Below are positions 52,433-60,551 of a DNA stretch of 64,000 nucleotides, piece by piece; the first letter of the stretch is position 1, and every line of letters starts with the position of its first letter. The position numbers and the translations under genes are program-made. The notes beneath the pieces are model-generated. The model was not told where the DNA came from. It ran no database searches and was given only the letters and a program-made list of their open reading frames with translations. The stretch is from Myxococcales bacterium (GTDB lineage: Bacteria; Myxococcota_A; Polyangia; Polyangiales; Ga0077539), in contig JAEUKH010000050.1 of NCBI GenBank assembly GCA_016792845.1, positions 156,728 through 220,727 of the forward strand. Reading direction: 5' to 3'.

Positions 52433-52462
52433 TTGACCCCAGAGAAGGGGGGGTGCTAGAAG
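52433..52462 (+). promoter_or_regulatory. Promoter of atp unit 1
   Basis: TTGACC (52433), 18-base spacer, TAGAAG (52457) with extended TG at 52454. Same pattern as the promoter of atp unit 2 (56852), including GCGC after the -10. Confidence 0.6.
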
Positions 52463-52519
52463 CGCCGCGCTTTCGGCCCGAGAGGCCCGCCGTGTCGGCA
52501 GAGTGGTAGGCAAATTCAA

Positions 52520-52810
52520 GTGCGCATCCCACTTCAAGAAGCGGCTGGTCTCTCTCTCGGGATGGAGCTCGTGGTGTCGATCGTGCTGATGAGCGCGATG
52601 GGGCACTGGGTCGATGGCAAGCTCGGGTCGGCGCCGGTCGGGATCTTGATCGGGTTCGTACTCGGGGCGGCCGCCGGTTTCCGTTCGCTGCTGCGCTACG
52701 CCGCACGGATGGATCGCCTCGCCAGAGCACAAGAGCGTGCCGAGGCCGAGGCCCGGGTCAAGGCCGAGGCTGCGAGGTCTCACGGCGACCATCGCCCTGA
52801 GACAGAGTGA
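52520..52810 (+). CDS. AtpZ/AtpI family protein
   Basis: 96 aa, two hydrophobic segments (SIVLMSAMGHWVD and GILIGFVLGAAAGF), matching the AtpZ/AtpI (DUF) family encoded ahead of FoF1 genes and involved in assembly/ion supply of the c-ring. GTG start at 52520. First gene of atp unit 1. Confidence 0.8.
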   Translation: MRIPLQEAAGLSLGMELVVSIVLMSAMGHWVDGKLGSAPVGILIGFVLGAAAGFRSLLRYAARMDRLARAQERAEAEARVKAEAARSHGDHRPETE

Positions 52811-52825
52811 AAGGTAACCCTGAAG

Positions 52826-53245
52826 GTGGAGAGCACCGACCGACTTGTCAGACGCATCGCCACCGTGGCGGCAGTGTTTGGCGGTTTGTCAGCCTTGTGG
52901 ATGCTCTCTCGCTCGGGCCTTCAAGGGGCGCTGTCGTCGGTGCTGGGCACCGCGGTGGGCGTGGGCAACCTCTGGGTGCTCGCGAAGCTTCTCACTCAGA
53001 TTGTCGACCGAAGGGCCGACAAGAGCCGCGGCCGGGCGACGGTGCTGCTGGTGCTGAAGACCGTGGTGCTCTTCGTCTTGGTGGGGCTCCTGGTCAACTC
53101 GGGGCGGCTCTTGAACGGGCCCTTCGTCGCGGGCATCACCGCGTGTGTGCTGGCGCTCCCGGTGGGGGCCTTGCTCGAACCGAGCGGCGAGACGTTAGAA
53201 GGTAAGCGAAGCGACGACGCGGCAGACCGCGACGACGAAGGTTGA
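52826..53245 (+). CDS. atpI: ATP synthase subunit I-like membrane protein
   Basis: 139 aa with about four hydrophobic segments and a short acidic tail, in the position of AtpI between AtpZ and AtpB. Sequence similarity is weak, so the assignment rests on size, topology and context. GTG start at 52826. Confidence 0.65.
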   Translation: MESTDRLVRRIATVAAVFGGLSALWMLSRSGLQGALSSVLGTAVGVGNLWVLAKLLTQIVDRRADKSRGRATVLLVLKTVVLFVLVGLLVNSGRLLNGPFVAGITACVLALPVGALLEPSGETLEGKRSDDAADRDDEG

Positions 53246-53257
53246 GAGGACAGTCCG

Positions 53258-54157
53258 ATGCCCGATCACACATCATGGTTTACGTACCTCCTCGCCCTGC
53301 CCGGTTTTCGCGGCCTGTGGGCGGTGTTCAACCACCTGGGGTGCGTCAACGCCGAGGGGCAGGTCACGGCCATGGAGGCCGGCGGCCAGTGCGCCCCTGG
53401 CTACGCCGTGACCGAGCTGCCGAATCATTTCTCGTACCCGGCGAACACCCCGGTGACCATCGAGTACACGACCCTGGGGCTCTTCGTGCTCTTGATCGTG
53501 GCGCTCTTCGTGATGGTGACCCGGGCGCGGCTGAGCGACCTGAAGACCGCGAAGCTCCCCGAGGGGCAGCTCACCGTGGCCTCGTTCACTGAAAACTTTG
53601 TCGAGGTCTTCTACGGCCTCCTCAAGGGCGTGCTCGGCAAAGACGACGCGAAGGCCTTTCTGCCGATCGTGGGCACGAGCGCGCTGTTCATCTTTTTCAG
53701 CAACGCGCTGGGGCTCATCCCCGGGTTTTCGCCGCCCACGAGCAACTTCAACGTGACCCTGGCCTGCGGCCTGGTGATCTTCTTTTTCACCCACTGGTAC
53801 GGCTTCAAGCGTCAGGGCGGGGCTTACGCGAAGCACTTCCTCGGGCCGGTGCCGGCGCTGATCCCGCTGATGCTGCCGCTCGAGCTGGTGTCGCACCTCG
53901 TGCGCCCCCTCTCGTTGGCGATCCGCCTTTGCGTGAACCTCTTCGTCGACCACCTCGTGGTGAGCGTGTTTACGGCGCTGGTGTTCGTGCTCGTGCCGGT
54001 GCCGATCATGGTGCTCGGCGTCCTCGTGGTGGTCTTGCAGACGTATGTGTTCTGCCTGCTCTCGACGATCTACTTCCAGCTTGCCATCGAGCATCACGAT
54101 GATCACGGCGAGCACGGTGACCACGGTCACGACGGTCACGATCACGCCCACGCGTGA
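53258..54157 (+). CDS. atpB: ATP synthase Fo subunit a
   Basis: 299 aa. Conserved Arg in RPLSLAIRLCVNLF, which faces the c-ring. C-terminal His/Asp-rich extension (HHDDHGEHGDHGHDGHDHAH; nine His in the last ~22 residues), unusual for the family. N-terminus has an extra segment (about 60 aa with two Cys) before the first TM helix. Confidence 0.95.
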   Translation: MPDHTSWFTYLLALPGFRGLWAVFNHLGCVNAEGQVTAMEAGGQCAPGYAVTELPNHFSYPANTPVTIEYTTLGLFVLLIVALFVMVTRARLSDLKTAKLPEGQLTVASFTENFVEVFYGLLKGVLGKDDAKAFLPIVGTSALFIFFSNALGLIPGFSPPTSNFNVTLACGLVIFFFTHWYGFKRQGGAYAKHFLGPVPALIPLMLPLELVSHLVRPLSLAIRLCVNLFVDHLVVSVFTALVFVLVPVPIMVLGVLVVVLQTYVFCLLSTIYFQLAIEHHDDHGEHGDHGHDGHDHAHA

Positions 54158-54192
54158 GCGCTGACGGTCGTTTGTTCACAAGGTGTTTCAAT

Positions 54193-54218
54193 GGGCGCTC
54201 ACACGATCGTGAGGGCCC
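54193..54218 (+). promoter_or_regulatory. Hairpin upstream of atpE
   Basis: GGGC-G-CTCAC / GTGAG-G-GCCC with a 6-base loop in the 92-base gap before atpE. May set differential expression of the high-copy c subunit; an AAAGAGAGA purine run precedes the atpE ATG. Confidence 0.35.
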
Positions 54219-54249
54219 TGGTTTTGCCACTCTAGAAAGAGAGACTCTC

Positions 54250-54576
54250 ATGAAGAAGCTGATGGCCATTTCGAGCGCGCTGTTTGTTACCCTCTTCACC
54301 TTCGCGGCCTTCGCGCAGGAGACCGCGGGCGCGGCGAGCAACCAGTTTGACGCCAAGGCGATGTCGGCGCTCGGCGCGGGCTTCGCGATCGGTCTCGGCG
54401 CGCTCGGCGGCGCCATCGCCCAGGGCCGCGTGGCCACCGCCGCCCTCGACGGCATCGCCCGCAACCCCGGCGCCGACGCCAAGATCCGCACCCCGATGAT
54501 CCTCGGGCTCGCGCTGATCGAGTCGCTGGTGCTCTACGCCCTGCTCATCGCCTTCTTCCTCCAGGGCAAGGTGTGA
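54250..54576 (+). CDS. atpE: ATP synthase Fo subunit c
   Basis: 108 aa: signal-like N-terminus (residues 1-22), then two helices with GxGxGxG-type packing (ALGAGFAIGLGALGG) and the ion-binding Glu91. Ser92 after Glu and Gln58 on the first helix fit the pattern of Na+-binding c subunits; Leu93 replaces the usual Thr. The N-terminal signal is seen in other deltaproteobacterial c subunits. Confidence 0.95.
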   Translation: MKKLMAISSALFVTLFTFAAFAQETAGAASNQFDAKAMSALGAGFAIGLGALGGAIAQGRVATAALDGIARNPGADAKIRTPMILGLALIESLVLYALLIAFFLQGKV

Positions 54577-54612
54577 TCGGCGGGTCGCCGCGCCCCTTGC
54601 GGTGACCCTTCG

Positions 54613-54649
54613 ACGGCCCGCTCACACTGGCGACGGTGTGGCGGGCCGT
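54613..54649 (+). terminator. Intrinsic terminator after atpE
   Basis: ACGGCCCGC-(T)-CACAC pairs with GTGTG-GCGGGCCGT: 14 bp with one bulge, 8-base loop, followed by TGTGCTTT. Separates atp unit 1 from the glycosyltransferase. Confidence 0.65.
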
Positions 54650-54691
54650 TGTGCTTTGGGGTGAAGCAGAGTAACCAACGCGCCGCGCGAC

Positions 54692-55459
54692 GTGCTCGAA
54701 GGTCAACGTCTGGCCGTGGTGATCCCGGCCTTCAACACAAGCCACCGGGTGCTGCGGGTCTTGGCCTCGCTGCCCGACGCGGTCGATCTCGCCATCGTGG
54801 TCGATGACGCCAGCCGCGACGACACCGCGGCCCTGCTCTCGGGGGTCTGCGACCCGCGGGTGGTGGTGCTCCGCCACGCAGAAAATCGCGGCGTGGGCGG
54901 GGCCATCGCCACGGGCTACCACCACGCGTTGGCCCGCGACGCGGCCCTCGTGGCGGTGATGGCGGGCGACGCGCAGATGCACCCCGATGACCTCGTCGCC
55001 TTGGCGATGCCCGTGGTGCGCGGCGAGGCTGACTATGCCAAAGGCAACCGCCTCGTTCACCCGTCGTGCCTTCGGGTGATGCCGCTGTCGCGCTACCTCG
55101 GCAACCAGGCGCTCTCGCTCTTGACCCGGTACGCCACGGGGTTGCGCGACATCTCTGACTCGCAGTGCGGCTACACGGTCATCGCGCGGCGGGTGCTCGA
55201 AGCCCTCGACATCGATCGGCTCTGGTCGCGGTATGGTTACCCCAATCACCTCCTCGGGGTGCTCGCCCGCGAGGGCTTTCGGGTCACCGACGTGACGGTC
55301 AGGCCCGTGTACGCCGACGAGCGGAGCGGGGTCAGGTTGCGCGACGCGGTGATCACGGTGCCGCGCATCCTCGCCGCGGTGGCCCTCGGCCGCACCGCCC
55401 TCGCCGCGCGCCCCACGGTGCTCGGTTTACCCATGAATCTAAGACGGAGCACGTTGTGA
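54692..55459 (+). CDS. Family 2 glycosyltransferase
   Basis: 255 aa. LAVVIPAFNTSHR, VVDDASRDDTA and MAGDAQMHP (D-x-Q metal region) are GT2 motifs; the C-terminal half is DPM1/GtrB-like without clear TM helices. Donor and acceptor unknown. GTG start; the stop overlaps the bactofilin GTG (GTGA). Confidence 0.8.
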   Translation: MLEGQRLAVVIPAFNTSHRVLRVLASLPDAVDLAIVVDDASRDDTAALLSGVCDPRVVVLRHAENRGVGGAIATGYHHALARDAALVAVMAGDAQMHPDDLVALAMPVVRGEADYAKGNRLVHPSCLRVMPLSRYLGNQALSLLTRYATGLRDISDSQCGYTVIARRVLEALDIDRLWSRYGYPNHLLGVLAREGFRVTDVTVRPVYADERSGVRLRDAVITVPRILAAVALGRTALAARPTVLGLPMNLRRSTL

Positions 55460-55842
55460 GTGACGAGACAGAGACACCGCTGAGCGATCGCGCCCGCACC
55501 GCCTCGGCCGGTGAGCTAAACGCCCTCCTCGGGCGAGGCACCCGGTTTGAAGGCAAGCTCACCTTTGAGGGCCGCGTCCGCATCGACGGCGAGCTGGTGG
55601 GCGAGGTCTTTACCGACGGGGTCTTGGTGGTCGGCGACGAGGCCGTGCTCGAAGCGAGCGTCGAGGTGGGCACGCTCATCGTGCGCGGCGGCACCGTGCG
55701 CGGCGACATCGTGGCCCGCGCCGCCGTCGAGGTGTATGCGCCAGGGCGGGTGTACGGCAACATCACCGCGGCCGAGGTCTTCATCGACAAAGGGGTGCTC
55801 TTCGAGGGCGCCTGCAAGATGGTCGAGCGCGACCCGGGCTGA
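55456..55842 (+). CDS. Bactofilin
   Basis: 128 aa cytoskeletal polymer-forming protein: right-handed beta-helix (LTFEGRVRIDGELVGEVFTDG...AVEVYAPGRVYGNITA) with short flanking tails. GTG start overlaps the glycosyltransferase stop, so co-translated. Bactofilins organise cell-envelope enzymes or chromosome regions in myxobacteria. Confidence 0.88.
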   Translation: MSDETETPLSDRARTASAGELNALLGRGTRFEGKLTFEGRVRIDGELVGEVFTDGVLVVGDEAVLEASVEVGTLIVRGGTVRGDIVARAAVEVYAPGRVYGNITAAEVFIDKGVLFEGACKMVERDPG

Positions 55843-56029
55843 GGCTTGACGCGCGGCACCGACGGCACCATGGCAGGCGCTGGCCTACGACGTGCAGATG
55901 CGCCGCGGCGCCTGCGGTTTCGAGAGCGCTCTTGCGAGGCCTCGGGGCTCCGGGCATCGTAGCGTCGTCTTCGTCGGCGCGGCGGTTTCGCCGGTAGGTT
56001 TCACCGCGGTGGTGATGAAGGAGCGGCAG

Positions 56030-56815
56030 ATGCCCAGGCAGAACGGCTCACAGCGTACGCAGATCGGGTGTGCGCTTCTGGCAACAGTGCTGACCAGTCG
56101 AGGCGCCATGGCCCAGGTGCCCCCGGTGGCCCCGGTGGCCCCGGTGGTCCAGGTGCCCCAGGTGTCTCAAGGGGGGCAAGCGGTTCAGCCGGCGCCTTCG
56201 ACTCCGGCCGGCGGCGAGTCGGCGCAACCCGCGCCCATCGAGGTGGTGAGCGAGGCGGTCGAGGGGCTCGATGTTCAGCGGGCTCGGGCCGTGTCGGTGT
56301 TGCGCGTCTCGCTCGAAGACGCCGCCCGGGCGGTGACCGATTTTGGGCGCTACGCCGAGTTTTTGCCGCATGTGCGTGAGAGCCGGGTGGTGCGCCGCAA
56401 TCGGGCGCTGACCGATGTGTACCTCCAGGTGCCCATCAACCAGTCGTTCGGGGTGGTCTGGTCGCTCGTGCGGATGAACGCCCAACGCAGCCGTGACCAG
56501 ATGGTGCTCACCGGCGAGGCCGTCGACGGCAACATGGATCGCTTCGAGATGCGCTGCGTCTTGCGGCGAATGCCGGGCGCCGAGCCGAGCACCCAGATGG
56601 AGTTTTCGCTCCTCGCGCTGCCGCGGTTGCCCCTGCCTGCGTCGGTGTTTACTCGCGAAATGGCCACCAACGCGCGGCGGGTGGTCGACACCATGCGGAG
56701 CCGGGTCGAGCAAGCCCGGGCGGTCGATTCGATCCGCGCGGCGGGGGCAGAGCCCGGCGCGGGGGTGCCGCCGAATGCGAGCGCCCAGAGCGCGAACGGC
56801 CCTGCGGGGCATTGA
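56030..56815 (+). CDS. Exported SRPBCC/START-like protein
   Basis: 261 aa. ATG 56030 with AAGGAG six bases upstream; signal peptide ending GAMAQ, then a repetitive Pro/Val linker (VPPVAPVAPVVQVPQVSQ). Residues ~75-225 resemble a polyketide-cyclase/START (SRPBCC) ligand-binding fold (AARAVTDFGRYAEFLPHVRESRVV). Possibly binds a hydrophobic ligand in the periplasm. Lies between bactofilin and the second atp promoter. Confidence 0.7.
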   Translation: MPRQNGSQRTQIGCALLATVLTSRGAMAQVPPVAPVAPVVQVPQVSQGGQAVQPAPSTPAGGESAQPAPIEVVSEAVEGLDVQRARAVSVLRVSLEDAARAVTDFGRYAEFLPHVRESRVVRRNRALTDVYLQVPINQSFGVVWSLVRMNAQRSRDQMVLTGEAVDGNMDRFEMRCVLRRMPGAEPSTQMEFSLLALPRLPLPASVFTREMATNARRVVDTMRSRVEQARAVDSIRAAGAEPGAGVPPNASAQSANGPAGH

Positions 56816-56851
56816 CCGCGACCAAGATCCGCCCCATTGCTCCCCGTTGCC

Positions 56852-56881
56852 TTGACCCTCGACGAGAGGCGGTGTTAGAAG
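56852..56881 (+). promoter_or_regulatory. Promoter of atp unit 2
   Basis: TTGACC (56852), 18-base spacer, TAGAAG (56876) with extended TG, matching the promoter of unit 1. Confidence 0.6.
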
Positions 56882-56965
56882 CGCGCGCGACTCCCCGCCG
56901 GGGGGTCACGAATGCGCTGTGTAACCGCAGAATTCTCTCGGTACGACGGCGTCTCCGGAGCGAGC

Positions 56966-57439
56966 ATGACCGGTCACACACTGCTGCTTTTGGCCAACGA
57001 TCGCCCACTGATCAACATCGACATTACGTTGGTGTTGAACCTCGGGCTGTGGGTCTTGTTGTTTGTCTTTCTACGCATGACCTTTTGGAAGCCCATGCTG
57101 GCCGTGATCGAGGCCCGCGAGGAGGGTACCGAAGGGGCCCGCGAGGCCGCCACGGGCCTTGACGGCGAGATCAAGCGTCTCAAGACCGATCTCGACGCGA
57201 AGACGAAAGACGCCCGGGTGGTGGCTGCCCGACTCCGCGACGAGCTGGTTGCCGAGGGGCAGCGCCGCGAGGCCGAGCTCCTCGCCAAGGTTCGCGCCGA
57301 GGTGAGCGCTTCGGTCGACGCCCAGCGCGCGACCATCGCATCACAGAAGGCGAACACGCGCACCGAGCTCTTGGCGGGGGTGCCCGCGCTGGCGCGCGAC
57401 ATCGCGTCGAAGGTCTTGCGCCGGGAGGTTCAGTCGTGA
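56966..57439 (+). CDS. atpF': ATP synthase Fo subunit b' (first b-type subunit)
   Basis: 157 aa: one N-terminal TM helix (LVLNLGLWVLLFVFLRM), then a charged coiled coil. ATG 56966 has GGAG nine bases upstream. Pairs with the next b-type gene as b/b' stator. First gene of atp unit 2; overlaps the next start (GTGA). Confidence 0.88.
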   Translation: MTGHTLLLLANDRPLINIDITLVLNLGLWVLLFVFLRMTFWKPMLAVIEAREEGTEGAREAATGLDGEIKRLKTDLDAKTKDARVVAARLRDELVAEGQRREAELLAKVRAEVSASVDAQRATIASQKANTRTELLAGVPALARDIASKVLRREVQS

Positions 57440-58218
57440 ATCGCACAAAGACAATGCACGCGGCGGTGTGGGCCCTCGGGGCGGCGCTCACCTTTGGGGG
57501 CGCGCTCTACGCGCAGCACCCTGAGGGGGGCGAGCACCCGGCGGCCGAGGCGCACGCTGAGGGCCACGAGGGCCACGAGGGCCACGAGGGGCACGGGCCT
57601 GGCCACGGCGGGCACGAGGCGCACGAGGGCTTTCATCAGCCCGGGCCGATGAATTGGTTCAACCCTTCGCCCCCCGCCGAGGTGACGCTTCACGAGGGCC
57701 ACGAGGTGAGCCACCCCGGCCCTCCGCCCTTTGTCGGGCCGCTCATCAACTTCGGCATCCTCGCGGTGATTCTCTATATGGCGGTGCGTCGGTCGATCAA
57801 CCCGGCCCTCGCAGAGCGCCGCGCGGCGATCGAGACCGAGCTCGCCGAGGCGACCCGGCTCCGCGACGAGGCCGAGAAGCTTCACGCCGAATACACCGCG
57901 AAGATGAGCGGGCTCGAGGGTGAGATCGAGAAGCTCAAGGGCGAGTTCGTGCGGGCCGGTGAGGCCGAGCGCGACCGCATCGTGGCCGACGCGACGCAGA
58001 AGGCCGAGCGGATGCGCGAAGACGGTCAGCGCATGGTGACCCAAGAGATGTCGGCGCTGCGCGAGGAGCTTCGGCGCGAGGCCGTGCTCGCCGCCGCGAC
58101 GGCCGCTGAAGAGACCGTGCGCAAGAGCGTCAACGCGGCCGATCACACGCGGTTGACCGATGATTTTCTCGCGGGTCTTGAGCGCATCTCGACCGACGTG
58201 AAGGGAGTTGAGGCGTGA
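57436..58218 (+). CDS. atpF: ATP synthase Fo subunit b with His-rich N-terminal extension
   Basis: 260 aa. Signal-like N-terminus, then a His/Glu/Gly-rich segment (14 His between residues 28 and 93, including the GGCCACGAG triplicate), then the usual TM helix (FVGPLINFGILAVILYMAV) and coiled-coil. About 100 residues longer than typical b. The His-rich part precedes the TM helix, so it should lie on the outside of the membrane if the signal is cleaved. Confidence 0.85.
   Translation: MNRTKTMHAAVWALGAALTFGGALYAQHPEGGEHPAAEAHAEGHEGHEGHEGHGPGHGGHEAHEGFHQPGPMNWFNPSPPAEVTLHEGHEVSHPGPPPFVGPLINFGILAVILYMAVRRSINPALAERRAAIETELAEATRLRDEAEKLHAEYTAKMSGLEGEIEKLKGEFVRAGEAERDRIVADATQKAERMREDGQRMVTQEMSALREELRREAVLAAATAAEETVRKSVNAADHTRLTDDFLAGLERISTDVKGVEA
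57562..57588 (+). repeat. Three GGCCACGAG units in atpF
   Basis: Three 9-base tandem units encoding GHE repeats in the His-rich extension. Confidence 0.8.
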
Positions 58219-58757
58219 GCAGCTCGGTAACTGCGCGCCGGTACGCCCGGGCGCTCTTGATGATTGGCAACGAAGAGAACCGGCTCGAAGCGTTGACCCG
58301 CGAGGTCAAGGCCGTGGGCGACGTGGTGCGCGCGAGCGACGAGCTCACGGCGCTCTTGTCGAACCCGGTGGTGTCGGCCGAGGGGCGCCGCGCGGTGATG
58401 AAAGAGATCACCGCGAAGCTGGGGCTGACGCCCACCACCCGCAACGCGATCTTGCTGCTGACCGACCGGCGCCGGGGGGCCCTCATCCCCGAGGTGGCCG
58501 ACGCGCTCCAGGCGCTGAACGACGAGAAGGCCGGCAAGCTCCAGGCCGAGGTGACCAGCGCGGTGCCCCTCTCAGACGCGCAGTATGTGCGGCTCGGCCG
58601 GGTGCTTGAGAAGCTCACGGGCAAGTCGATTTCGTTGCAGCGCAAGATCGACCCCGCGCTCATCGGGGGTGTGGTCGCGCGCATCGGCGACAAGGTGTAC
58701 GACGGCAGCGTGCGCACGCGGCTTGACGAGATCCGTCAGGCGGCGTTGCAGAGCTGA
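58215..58757 (+). CDS. atpH: ATP synthase F1 subunit delta
   Basis: 180 aa stator protein: SVTARRYARALLMIG at the N-terminus and GKSISLQRKIDPALIGGVVARIGD at the C-terminus are the delta signature. GTG start overlaps the upstream stop (GTGA). Confidence 0.93.
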   Translation: MSSSVTARRYARALLMIGNEENRLEALTREVKAVGDVVRASDELTALLSNPVVSAEGRRAVMKEITAKLGLTPTTRNAILLLTDRRRGALIPEVADALQALNDEKAGKLQAEVTSAVPLSDAQYVRLGRVLEKLTGKSISLQRKIDPALIGGVVARIGDKVYDGSVRTRLDEIRQAALQS

Positions 58758-58847
58758 ATTGACCCGTAAACAAAGCGTTTTAGCAAGAGATTCGAAACGA
58801 TAATCACGGCCGTCCGACGACGGCTTGACGATGCCCTGAGGACGACC

Positions 58848-60515
58848 ATGCAGCTCCGCGCCGAAGAGATCTCACAGATCATCAAGAAGCAGATTCAGAC
58901 CTACGAGAAGACCGTCGAGGTCACCGAGACGGGCACCGTGCTCACCATCGGCGACGGCATCGCGCGCATCTACGGCCTCTCGGGGGCCATGGCGGGCGAG
59001 CTCGTCGAGTTCCCCAATGGTCTCGTGGGCATGGTGCTCAACCTCGAAGAAGACAACGTCGGCGTCGCCGTGTTCGGCGAGGCTTCGGCGGTGCGCGAGG
59101 GCGACGTGGTGAAGCGTACGGGTCGCATCGCCGACGTGCCCGTGGGCGAGGCGATGGTGGGCCGCGTGGTCAACTCCCTCGGCCTCCCGGTCGACGGCAA
59201 GGGCCCGATCGAGTCGAAGCACCGCCGTCGTGTTGAGATCAAGGCCCCGGGCATCGTCAAGCGCCAGACCGTGAACGAGCCGCTCCAGACGGGCGTGAAG
59301 GCCGTCGACGCGATGATCCCGATCGGCCGCGGTCAGCGCGAGCTCATCATCGGTGACCGCCAGACGGGCAAGACCGCGGTGGCCATCGACGCCATCATCA
59401 ACCAGAAGGGCAAGGGCGTCTTCTGCATCTACGTCGCCATCGGCCAGAAGCAGTCGACGGTGGCCCAGGTGGTGAACAAGCTGCAAGAGTTCGGCGCGAT
59501 GGAGTACACCACCGTCGTCGCCGCGAACGCGAGCGAGATGGCGCCCTTGCAGTTCATCGCGCCCTACGCCGGCGTGACCATGGGCGAGTACTTCCGCGAC
59601 AACGGGCAGCACGCGCTGATCGTGTACGACGACCTCTCGAAGCAGGCCGTGGCGTACCGCCAGCTCTCGCTCCTTCTGCGCCGCCCGCCGGGCCGCGAGG
59701 CGTACCCGGGCGACGTGTTCTACCTCCACTCACGCTTGCTCGAGCGCGCCGCGAAGATGGCCGACGAGTGGGTGATCGTGAAGAAGGGCGAGACCGTCAC
59801 CCAAGAGACCAAGGGCGCCGACGGCGAGCGTCACTTCGGCGTGCTCGGCAAGGCCCACGCTGAAGAGAAGCTCGCGAAGTACGACGGGCACGAGATCAAG
59901 AAGGTGCCGGGCACCGGCGGCTCGCTCACGGCGCTCCCGATCATCGAGACGCAGGCGGGCGACGTGTCGGCGTACATCCCCACGAACGTGATCTCGATCA
60001 CCGACGGGCAGATCTTCCTTGAGAGCGACCTGTTCTTCTCGGGCGTCCGCCCGGCGATCAACGTGGGCATCTCGGTGTCGCGGGTGGGCGGCAACGCGCA
60101 GATCAGCTTCATGAAGGCCATCGCGGGCACGCTCCGGCTGACCCTCGCGCAGTACCGCGAGATGGCGGCCTTCGCGCAGTTCGCGTCAGACCTCGACAAG
60201 GCCACGCAGCAGCAGCTCGCCCGCGGCGAGCGCCTCGTCGAGATCTTGAAGCAGGGGCAGTACGTGCCCCTCGGCGTCGAGTACCAGATCGCGATCATCT
60301 ACGCCGCGAACCGCGGGTACATCGACGCCCTGCCGGTGAAGAGCCTCGGGCGCTACGAGAAAGACCTCAACGCGCACCTTGATTCGAAGTACAGCGACGT
60401 GCTCGCGGGCATTCGCGACGGCAAGATCAAGAACACGAAGAAAGACGGCCAGCCGTACTGCGAAGAGCTTGAGAAGGCTCTCAAAGAGTTCGCCGAGATC
60501 TTCTCGGCTCAGTGA
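58848..60515 (+). CDS. atpA: ATP synthase F1 subunit alpha
   Basis: 555 aa. Walker A GDRQTGKT, the catalytic Arg in the ISVSRVGG segment, and the conserved C-terminus. Slightly long (about 40 aa extra, mainly an insertion around residues 320-355, KGADGERHFGV) compared with 510-515 aa in many bacteria. Separated from atpH by 90 bases with a small hairpin (58809-58824). Confidence 0.97.
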   Translation: MQLRAEEISQIIKKQIQTYEKTVEVTETGTVLTIGDGIARIYGLSGAMAGELVEFPNGLVGMVLNLEEDNVGVAVFGEASAVREGDVVKRTGRIADVPVGEAMVGRVVNSLGLPVDGKGPIESKHRRRVEIKAPGIVKRQTVNEPLQTGVKAVDAMIPIGRGQRELIIGDRQTGKTAVAIDAIINQKGKGVFCIYVAIGQKQSTVAQVVNKLQEFGAMEYTTVVAANASEMAPLQFIAPYAGVTMGEYFRDNGQHALIVYDDLSKQAVAYRQLSLLLRRPPGREAYPGDVFYLHSRLLERAAKMADEWVIVKKGETVTQETKGADGERHFGVLGKAHAEEKLAKYDGHEIKKVPGTGGSLTALPIIETQAGDVSAYIPTNVISITDGQIFLESDLFFSGVRPAINVGISVSRVGGNAQISFMKAIAGTLRLTLAQYREMAAFAQFASDLDKATQQQLARGERLVEILKQGQYVPLGVEYQIAIIYAANRGYIDALPVKSLGRYEKDLNAHLDSKYSDVLAGIRDGKIKNTKKDGQPYCEELEKALKEFAEIFSAQ

Positions 60516-60551
60516 TTCTTCGTTGCTTCGCGCTGTTTCACGAGGTTTGTC

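Noticed and set aside
52480..52515. tRNA-like GGCAGAGTGGTAGG stretch
   Set aside because: Resembles a D-arm only; no cloverleaf or T-arm nearby.
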